A stretch of 64,000 nucleotides of DNA, taken from the NCBI RefSeq assembly GCF_000419605.1, contig NZ_ATTI01000001.1, positions 3,732,151 through 3,796,150 of the forward strand, given 5' to 3'. Shown in pieces: positions 58,343 through 64,000 of the stretch; positions within the stretch are counted from its first letter, which is position 1, and each line of letters starts with the position of its first letter. The translations under genes and the position numbers were made by a program. The stretch is from Sphingomonas phyllosphaerae 5.2. GTDB taxonomy: Bacteria; Pseudomonadota; Alphaproteobacteria; Sphingomonadales; Sphingomonadaceae. The notes beneath the pieces are model-generated. The model searched no databases. It saw nothing but the letters and a program-made list of their open reading frames with translations, and was not told where the DNA came from.

Positions 58343-58387
58343 TTCGCAATTGCGAAATGGTACCGCTATAATTGCACAAACTGCAAT
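58343..58387 (+). promoter_or_regulatory. Promoter of the LysR gene with two dyads
   Basis: A perfect -10 box TATAAT lies at 58367-58372, with TTCGCA 18 bp upstream as a weak -35. TTCGCAATTGCGAA (58343-58356) is a perfect 14 bp palindrome over the -35. ATTGCA-N5-TGCAAT (58371-58387) is a dyad over the start-point region, of the type bound by LysR proteins. Autoregulation and control of the divergent cdc48 gene are inferred. Confidence 0.6.
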
Positions 58388-58461
58388 CAGGCGATCGTTT
58401 GTGGTTTCCGTACGCGTGCGAATGTTGCATGATGCAGCGCAACAGACACATCGGACATGCC

Positions 58462-59346
58462 ATGCGCCGCCTGCCGCCCCTTACTGCGATCGAGGCCTTC
58501 GTGGCCGTCGCGCGGCTTGGCTCGATCAAGGCCGCCGCGCAGGAGCTGGCCCTGTCGCCGCCCGCACTCAGCCGCCGTATCCAGACGCTAGAACGCTTCA
58601 TCTCGCGCCCGCTGTTCGACCGGCGGCACCAGGCGATGGTGCCCAACGGCGATGGCGAGCGGCTGCTCGCGGCGATCGCGCCGGCGCTGGACGGCATGTC
58701 CGACGCGATCGAGGGGATGACGAGCGGCAACGACGTGCTGCGGCTGCGGCTTGGCGTGCTGCCGCTCTATGCATCGCAGCGGCTGTTCCCGCGGCTGGGC
58801 GAGCTGCGCGCGGCGCATCCCGAGCTGCACCTCGACATCGACACCGGTGGCAACGCGCTGGCGCGGCTCGGCGAGGGGCTTGATGCGGTCATCGTCGTGG
58901 CCCGCGATATCGACCCGATGCTCTATTCGGAGCGGCTGGACCGCAACATGGTGTTCCCGATCGGCGCACGCGCGTTGCTCGACGGCCCCGACGCGCTGCG
59001 TTCGCCGGCGCAGATGCGCGGGCACAGCGTGCTGCTCCATCGCGACATGCCGGATACCTATGCGGCGTGGAGCCAGGCGGCCGGCCTTCCGGGGATGGAA
59101 CCGGTCGCGATCGACTATTTCGATACCGGCGTGCTGATCCTCGAGGCGGCAGCGCAGGGACTTGGCGTGGCCTTCATGCACGAGAACCATTTCCAGGACG
59201 CCAACGACCCGCGGCTGGTGCGGCTGTTCGATATCGACGTGACCAGCCCGTACAGCTACTGGTTCGCGTGCCGGCCGCGTGCATTGCAGACCAAGCCCGT
59301 GAAGATCTTCCGCGACTGGTTGATCCGGACGCTCCGCGAGGGATGA
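58462..59346 (+). CDS. LysR-family regulator, GcvA-like
   Basis: 294 aa. The N-terminal winged helix MRRLPPLTAIEAFVAVARLG, SIKAAAQELALSPPALSRRI is of the GcvA subgroup. The effector domain (~90-290) has LRLGVLPLYASQRLFPRLGE and the usual two Rossmann-like lobes. ATG 58462 was chosen because the family begins MRRLPPL. In-frame ATGs at 58432 and 58435 are alternatives. It is divergent from cdc48 with a promoter and dyads between them. Confidence 0.9.
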   Translation: MRRLPPLTAIEAFVAVARLGSIKAAAQELALSPPALSRRIQTLERFISRPLFDRRHQAMVPNGDGERLLAAIAPALDGMSDAIEGMTSGNDVLRLRLGVLPLYASQRLFPRLGELRAAHPELHLDIDTGGNALARLGEGLDAVIVVARDIDPMLYSERLDRNMVFPIGARALLDGPDALRSPAQMRGHSVLLHRDMPDTYAAWSQAAGLPGMEPVAIDYFDTGVLILEAAAQGLGVAFMHENHFQDANDPRLVRLFDIDVTSPYSYWFACRPRALQTKPVKIFRDWLIRTLREG

Positions 59347-59598
59347 GCGCGGTGTCCGACCGCGATGTCGTTACGCTCGACAGCGGCTTGCACCGACCCG
59401 AGGAAAAGCCGGCGTTCAGGGAATCGCACGAACTTCCGTCGCCAGTCGTTCTTCGATCGACTGCCCTGTCGCAGCGGCCGCGCGTGCGGATGGCGGCAAG
59501 CGCAGCAGGAGAATCTCAGCCTCGGGTGACGTAGGCTTCGCCAGCGTCGGCCACCGCGACTCGCCCCGCCAGGCGGCGGCGCGAGTCGCGGCTGCGGA

Positions 59599-60054
59599 TC
59601 ACGCTGCCTTCATCGACACGATCTTGCCCGGGTTCGCGGGCGGCTCGCCCTTGGGCAATGCGTCGATCAGTTCCATGCCCTCGGTCACTTCGCCCCACAC
59701 GGTATACTGGCCGTCAAGGAAGCGGGCGTCGTCGAAGCAGATGAAGAACTGCGAGTTCGCCGAATTCGGGTCCATCGTCCTCGCCATCGAACAGGTGCCG
59801 CGCACATGCGACTCCTTGGAGAACTCCTGCTTGAGGTTCGGCTTGTCCGATCCGTGCATGCCGGTGCCGGTCGGATCGCCGCCCTGCGCCATGAAGCCCG
59901 GGATCACGCGGTGGAACACCACGCCGTCGTAGAAGCCGTCGTTCGCCAGCTCGGCGATGCGCGCGACATGCTCGGGCGCCAGATCGGGGCGCAGGCGAAT
60001 GGTCACGTCGCCGCCGTCAAGGGTCATGGTCAGCGTTGAATAGGTCTCGGTCAC
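59599..60054 (-). CDS. ppiB: Peptidyl-prolyl cis-trans isomerase, cyclophilin type
   Basis: 151 aa cytoplasmic cyclophilin without a signal peptide. FYDGVVFHRVIPGFMAQGGD contains the catalytic Arg-Phe-Met environment (FHRV, FMAQGG). SMARTMDPNSANSQFFIC and YTVWGEVTEGMELID follow the family. It starts with GTG at 60054 (VTETYSTLTMTLDGGDVTIR). It is divergent from mgtE across 114 bp. Confidence 0.94.
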   Translation of the reverse strand: MTETYSTLTMTLDGGDVTIRLRPDLAPEHVARIAELANDGFYDGVVFHRVIPGFMAQGGDPTGTGMHGSDKPNLKQEFSKESHVRGTCSMARTMDPNSANSQFFICFDDARFLDGQYTVWGEVTEGMELIDALPKGEPPANPGKIVSMKAA

Positions 60055-60168
60055 AGGCAGGTCCTTTCTTGCCGTATGCGCGCGCCCCTATCGGTCCCGC
60101 GCCCGGCTGGCAAATGCCCGAAGGCCACGCTAGGTGCCGGGACGTCGTCGTAAAAAGGGAGCCGGCAT

Positions 60169-61572
60169 ATGAGCGAGACCGAGCTGTCCGACGCGTATGA
60201 GGATCAGGACGACCAGCTGGACGAGGACGACCGGCTGAAACCGGAGTTCGTCCGTGCGGTGATCGACGCCGTTCAGGCCGGCGACTTCGCCGAGGCGCAT
60301 ACGCTGGTGGAGCCGCTCCACCCCGCCGACGTCGCCGACCTGTTCGAGCTGACGCCCGAGGATTGCCGCCGCGATCTCGCCACCGCGATCGCCGACCTGC
60401 TCGACGCCGACGTCTTCGCGGAAATGAACGACTATGTCCGTGAGGCGCTGATCGACGCGCTCGACGCGCGACAGGTCGCGGACATCGCCAGCGAACTCGA
60501 TACCGACGACGCGGTCGCGATCATCGAGGACATGGAGCCGGAGGACCAGCGCGAGGTCCTGCGCGCGATGGAGCCCGACGATCGCGCCGCGATCGAGGAG
60601 GCGCTGTCCTACCCCGAGGAATCCGCCGGTCGCCTGATGCAGCGCGATCTGGTCGCGGTGCCCGAACATTGGACGGTCGGCGACGTGCTCGACTATCTGC
60701 GCGCCGACGAGACGCTGACCACCGATTTCTGGGAAATCTTCGTCGTCGATCCCACGCACGAGCCGGTCGGCACCTGCTCGCTCAGCTGGATCCTGCGTAC
60801 CCCGCGCAGCATCGCGATCGCCGACGTCATGCAGCGCGAACAGACGCTGATCCCGGTCGACATGGACCAGGAGGAGGTCGCGCTCCGCTTCCAGAAATAT
60901 GCGCTGATCTCCGCGGCCGTGGTCGACGGGTCCGGGCGGCTGGTCGGCATGATCACCGTCGACGACGTCGTCCACATCATCCAGCAGGAAGCGGGCGAGG
61001 ACGCACTGCGGCTGTCGGGCGCAGGCGAAGGCGACATCAACGAGCCGATCCGCTTCACCGTGCGCACGCGGCTGACGTGGTTGCTGATCAACCTGCCCAC
61101 CGCGATGCTGGCGGCGACCGTCGTCGGGCTGTTCGACGAACGGATCGCGCGGTTCGCGGTACTGGCGCAATTGATGGGGATCGTCAGCGGGATGGGCGGC
61201 AACGCCGGTACGCAGACGCTGGCCGTCGTCGTTCGCGCGCTCGCCACCAACCAGCTGACCGGCTCGAACACGCTGCGCATGATCGGGCGCGAGCTGCGCA
61301 TCGCGGCGAGTAACGGTGCCGGGCTCGGACTGATAGTCGGCGCCGGATCCTATCTGTGGTTCGGCAACACCGCGCTGGCGCTGGTCTTCGCTTTGGCGCT
61401 GTTCATCAACAACATCGTCGCCGGACTGGCGGGCGTTCTGGTTCCCGTGACGCTGGATCGCTACGACATCGATCCGGCGGTCGCCTCGTCGGTGTTCGTG
61501 ACGACCTGCACCGATTCGCTGGGCTTCTTCACCTTCCTGGGCCTCGCAGCACTCTGGGGCCTGGGCGGGTAG
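60169..61572 (+). CDS. mgtE: Magnesium transporter MgtE
   Basis: 467 aa. An acidic N domain (~1-145; repeated D/E helices such as LDTDDAVAIIEDMEPEDQRE) is followed by two CBS domains (~150-270; LISAAVVDGSGRLVGMITVD) and five membrane helices (~300-467) with MGGNAGTQTLAVVVRALATN, the MgtE pore signature. Binding of Mg to the N/CBS gate closes the channel at high Mg. It starts MSETELSDAYEDQDDQ after AAAGGGAG. It converges with prfC. Confidence 0.95.
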   Translation: MSETELSDAYEDQDDQLDEDDRLKPEFVRAVIDAVQAGDFAEAHTLVEPLHPADVADLFELTPEDCRRDLATAIADLLDADVFAEMNDYVREALIDALDARQVADIASELDTDDAVAIIEDMEPEDQREVLRAMEPDDRAAIEEALSYPEESAGRLMQRDLVAVPEHWTVGDVLDYLRADETLTTDFWEIFVVDPTHEPVGTCSLSWILRTPRSIAIADVMQREQTLIPVDMDQEEVALRFQKYALISAAVVDGSGRLVGMITVDDVVHIIQQEAGEDALRLSGAGEGDINEPIRFTVRTRLTWLLINLPTAMLAATVVGLFDERIARFAVLAQLMGIVSGMGGNAGTQTLAVVVRALATNQLTGSNTLRMIGRELRIAASNGAGLGLIVGAGSYLWFGNTALALVFALALFINNIVAGLAGVLVPVTLDRYDIDPAVASSVFVTTCTDSLGFFTFLGLAALWGLGG

Positions 61573-61603
61573 ACGAGCCAGCCGCCACGTCGGCGAGCGA
61601 CCG

Positions 61604-63130
61604 TTACCGCTCGCGCGTCGCCGCGAACTTCACCTTGGTGTAGCGATCCTGCACATAACCGACCTCCCACGCGCTCTTGGCGAGGAACACCGGATTGTCG
61701 TCGCGATCCTTTGCCATCGCGGCGCGATTCAGGTCGGTGAAGTTCTTCAACTCCGCGGGGTCCTCCGCCGACACCCAGCGCGCGGTGTCGAACGGCGCCG
61801 GCTCCAGTGCCGCGGCGACCTTATATTCCGCATCCAGCCGCGATAGCAGCACGTCGAGCTGGAGCTGCCCGACCACGCCGATGATCCAGTTGCTGCCGAT
61901 TTCGGGATAGAAGACCTGCGTCACGCCTTCCTCGGCCATGTCGTCCAGCGCCTTGCGCAGCTGCTTGGTCTTGGTGAAATCCTTCAGCACCACCCGCCGC
62001 AGGATTTCCGGCGCGAAGTTCGGCAGCCCCGTGAAGCGCACGTCGGCGCGCTCCGACAGCGTGTCGCCGACGCGCAGCGTGCCGTGATTCGGGATGCCGA
62101 TGATGTCGCCCGGAAACGCCTCGTCGGCGACCTCGCGGTTCTGCGCGAAGAACAGGATCGGCGAGTGGACCGCAATCGGTTTGCCATGACCGCTCGGCGT
62201 CAGCTTCATGCCGCGCTTGAACGTCCCCGAGCATAACCGCATGAACGCGATCCGATCGCGGTGCTGCGGGTCCATGTTGGCCTGCACCTTGAAGACGAAG
62301 CCGGTGACTTCTTTTTCGTCCGGCGACACCGCCGCGGGCTCGGCGGGTTGCGGGCGTGGCGGCGGCGCGTAATCGGAGAGCGCCGCGATCAGGTCGGCAG
62401 GACCGAAGTCCTTGAGCGCCGAGCCGAAATAGACCGGGGTCAGGTCCCCGTTGCGATAGGCTTCGCCGTCGAACGCGGCATAGCCGGCCTGCGCCAGCTC
62501 GATCTCCTCGGCGATCGCCTCCGGCAAGGCCGGCGCATCCTCGGTCTTGCCCTGGAAGGTGCGGCTGTCGCCCTCCGGACGCGTGATGCGGTTGGTGGCG
62601 AGGTCGAGGATACCCTCGAACGTACCCCCCATGCCCACCGGCCACGTCATCGGGCAGACATCAAGCGCCAGCACGTCCGCGATCTCGTCGAGCAGTTCGA
62701 ACGGCGGCCGACCTTCGCGATCGACCTTGTTGACGAAGGTGATGATCGGCACCGAGCGCAGCCGGCACACCTCGAACAGCTTGCGGGTCTGCGCCTCGAT
62801 ACCGCGCGCCGCATCGATGACCATGATCGCCGAATCGACCGCGGTAAGCGTGCGATACGTATCCTCGCTGAAATCTTCGTGCCCCGGCGTATCCAGCAGG
62901 TTGAACGTGATGCCGCCGCTTTCGAAGGTCATCACGCTGGAGGTGACCGAGATGCCGCGCTGCTGCTCGATCTTCATCCAGTCCGAACGCGCACGCCGGC
63001 TCTGCCCACGCGCCTTCACTTCGCCGGCGAGATGGATCGCGCCCCCGAAGTACAGCAGCTTTTCGGTCAGCGTCGTCTTGCCCGCGTCAGGGTGGGAGAT
63101 GATCGCAAAGGTACGGCGGGGGGAGGTCAT
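61604..63130 (-). CDS. prfC: Peptide chain release factor 3
   Basis: 508 aa translational GTPase that removes RF1/RF2 from the ribosome. G1 AIISHPDAGKTTLTEKLLYF, G3 DTPGHEDFSEDT and G4 NKVDREGRPP are present. RRARSDWMKIEQQRGISVTS is the RF3/EF-G switch region. The C-terminal RF3 domain has EILRRVVLKDFTKTKQLRKA and GVVGQLQLDVLLSRL. ATG 63130 (MTSPRRTFAIISHPDAGK) was chosen over an upstream in-frame start. It is leftward, downstream of the cold shock gene. Confidence 0.95.
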   Translation of the reverse strand: MTSPRRTFAIISHPDAGKTTLTEKLLYFGGAIHLAGEVKARGQSRRARSDWMKIEQQRGISVTSSVMTFESGGITFNLLDTPGHEDFSEDTYRTLTAVDSAIMVIDAARGIEAQTRKLFEVCRLRSVPIITFVNKVDREGRPPFELLDEIADVLALDVCPMTWPVGMGGTFEGILDLATNRITRPEGDSRTFQGKTEDAPALPEAIAEEIELAQAGYAAFDGEAYRNGDLTPVYFGSALKDFGPADLIAALSDYAPPPRPQPAEPAAVSPDEKEVTGFVFKVQANMDPQHRDRIAFMRLCSGTFKRGMKLTPSGHGKPIAVHSPILFFAQNREVADEAFPGDIIGIPNHGTLRVGDTLSERADVRFTGLPNFAPEILRRVVLKDFTKTKQLRKALDDMAEEGVTQVFYPEIGSNWIIGVVGQLQLDVLLSRLDAEYKVAAALEPAPFDTARWVSAEDPAELKNFTDLNRAAMAKDRDDNPVFLAKSAWEVGYVQDRYTKVKFAATRER

Positions 63131-63325
63131 GGGGATTCCAGCGTTGCGGGCGGGCCGCATCCGATCGGCGCGGCAGGATATCGGCCGCATAGCAGCGGGC
63201 GTCGTCATCGAACAGGGGCGGCCCCGTTCCCCGTGGCATGGGGCAGGACTACGTGCTTGCCACACAGCGCAGGCGACCTCCTGTGACCCCCTCCGTCGAG
63301 CGCGGCCGTCTCGCGAATACGAAAA

Positions 63326-63355
63326 CGGCCCGCTCGACTGCTGTCGGGCGGGCCG
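63326..63355 (-). terminator. Intrinsic terminator after the cold shock gene
   Basis: On the reverse strand CGGCCCGC (63355-63348) pairs with GCGGGCCG (63333-63326), followed by TTTTCG. It lies about 30 bp past the cold shock stop. Confidence 0.8.
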
Positions 63356-63381
63356 CTTTCATTAGCGAGGAAGACGCTGGA

Positions 63382-64000
63382 TTAGCTGCCCGACTCGAGG
63401 TTCACGGCCGCATACTTGCCGCGACGATCGACCTCGATCTCGAAGCTCAGGCGGTCGCCCTCGTTCAGCGTCGGCATCCCGGCACGCTCGACGGCCGAGA
63501 TGTGCACGAATGCATCCGGCTGACCATCGTCGCGCTGGATGAAGCCGAAGCCCTTCATGGCGTTGAAGAACTTGACGGTGCCCGTCGCCTTCTCACCGGT
63601 CAGCTGGCGCTGTGCGGCGCCCGCACCGGCACCCGCTGCGCCACCGCGCGGCGCACCGCGATCGTTGCCGCCGAAGCCGCCGTCGCGCGGAGGTGCACGG
63701 TCGGTGACCGGCATCGGCTCGCCGTCGATCTTCAGGTCCGTCGCCGAGACGCGACCGCCACGGTCGACCAGCGTGAAGCCGAGCGGCTGACCTTCGGCCA
63801 GACCCGACAGACCCGCCTGTTCGACCGCCGAGATGTGCACGAACACGTCCTCGCCGCCATCATCACGGACGATGAAGCCGAAGCCCTTCTGACCGTTGAA
63901 GAACTTGACCACGCCGGTGCCTTCGCCGACGACCTGCGGGGGCATGCCGCCACCACCGCCGCCGAACCCGCGGCCACCGCCGCCGCCACCACCGAAGCCG
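63382..64000 (-). CDS. Double cold-shock-domain protein with Gly-rich N-terminus, 5' end beyond window
   Basis: At least 206 aa. Two cold shock domains each carry RNP1 and RNP2: KGFGFIVRDD and DVFVHISAVEQAG in the first, KGFGFIQRDD and DAFVHISAVERAG in the second. They are joined by a Gly/Ala/Arg linker. They bind single-stranded RNA/DNA and act as RNA chaperones. Upstream of the in-frame ATG at 63945 the frame stays open as a Gly-rich run (GFGGGGGGGRGFGGGGGG) to the window edge, so the true start is outside. Confidence 0.92.
   Translation of the reverse strand, partial: GFGGGGGGGRGFGGGGGGMPPQVVGEGTGVVKFFNGQKGFGFIVRDDGGEDVFVHISAVEQAGLSGLAEGQPLGFTLVDRGGRVSATDLKIDGEPMPVTDRAPPRDGGFGGNDRGAPRGGAAGAGAGAAQRQLTGEKATGTVKFFNAMKGFGFIQRDDGQPDAFVHISAVERAGMPTLNEGDRLSFEIEVDRRGKYAAVNLESGS

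Noticed and set aside
59347..59598. Gap between lysR and ppiB
   Set aside because: Searched both strands: no start-signalled ORF, hairpin terminator or repeat stands out in the ~250 bp.

Overview
The window reads as chromosomal DNA of a GC-rich alphaproteobacterium, most likely Sphingomonas or a close sphingomonad. The grounds are the very high GC content, class I lysyl-tRNA synthetase, a DUF1674 (SdhAF4) gene, a mitofilin-like gene directly after hemC-hemD, a two-domain cold shock protein, an isolated carotenoid hydroxylase (crtZ) and many 1-4 bp ATGA/GTGA gene overlaps. It is mostly housekeeping and densely coded on both strands. There is no CRISPR array, prophage or rRNA. One tRNA (Gly-GCC) is present.

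Layout. 0-8.3 kb: partial rpmF, a MAPEG protein, an MBL-fold hydrolase, a fused pabB-pabC gene, aspartate aminotransferase, msrA, and a tightly overlapping cnoX / Lon-N / Trm112 operon, then a TorF-like outer-membrane protein. 8.4-12.3 kb: an OmpR-type regulator, a histidine kinase, a putative 24-codon leader ORF and a SulP transporter, all leftward. 12.4-15.3 kb: tRNA-Gly, HPP and DUF72 proteins, and small accessory proteins. 15.5-20.4 kb: a leftward operon gltX - membrane protein - ribD - ribE - ribBA - ribH. 20.4-25.9 kb: prs, tsaD-gpsA and hemC-hemD-mic60. 25.9-26.5 kb: a non-coding stretch with a decayed duplication. 26.5-34.5 kb: lysK, crtZ, sdhAF4, rsmB, rpe, a heparinase II/III-like gene and purH.

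34.6-37.2 kb holds the only clear mobile DNA: an IS5-family (IS427-like) element with a dead transposase, inserted exactly at the end of a ~190 bp MITE-like element whose other end supplies the stop codon of a flippase gene. 37.4-47 kb: polA, a class A beta-lactamase-like lipoprotein, nadB, a DUF1080 protein, an orphan ABC ATPase, a CHCC zinc-finger protein and tldD. Converging on tldD with a 4 bp gap is a decaying ccdA-ccdB toxin-antitoxin pair. 47.6-50.4 kb: a PNPOx-fold protein, DUF2007, and glnK-amtB behind a near-perfect sigma-54 promoter. 50.5-64 kb: glutaminyl cyclase, an S41 peptidase, a phospholipid-methyltransferase-like protein, an MFS transporter, a two-AAA-domain Cdc48/p97-type ATPase divergent from a GcvA-like LysR regulator, then ppiB, mgtE, prfC and a double cold-shock-domain protein that runs off the right edge.

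Best leads: the degenerate ccdAB next to tldD (in E. coli TldD/TldE are implicated in CcdA turnover); the dyads, promoter and opposite-strand terminator between cdc48 and its LysR neighbour; the translationally coupled leader ORF before SulP; the nested IS/MITE; and the degenerate tandem duplication that includes the 3' end of the mic60-like gene. No large, clearly new multi-gene system is visible.
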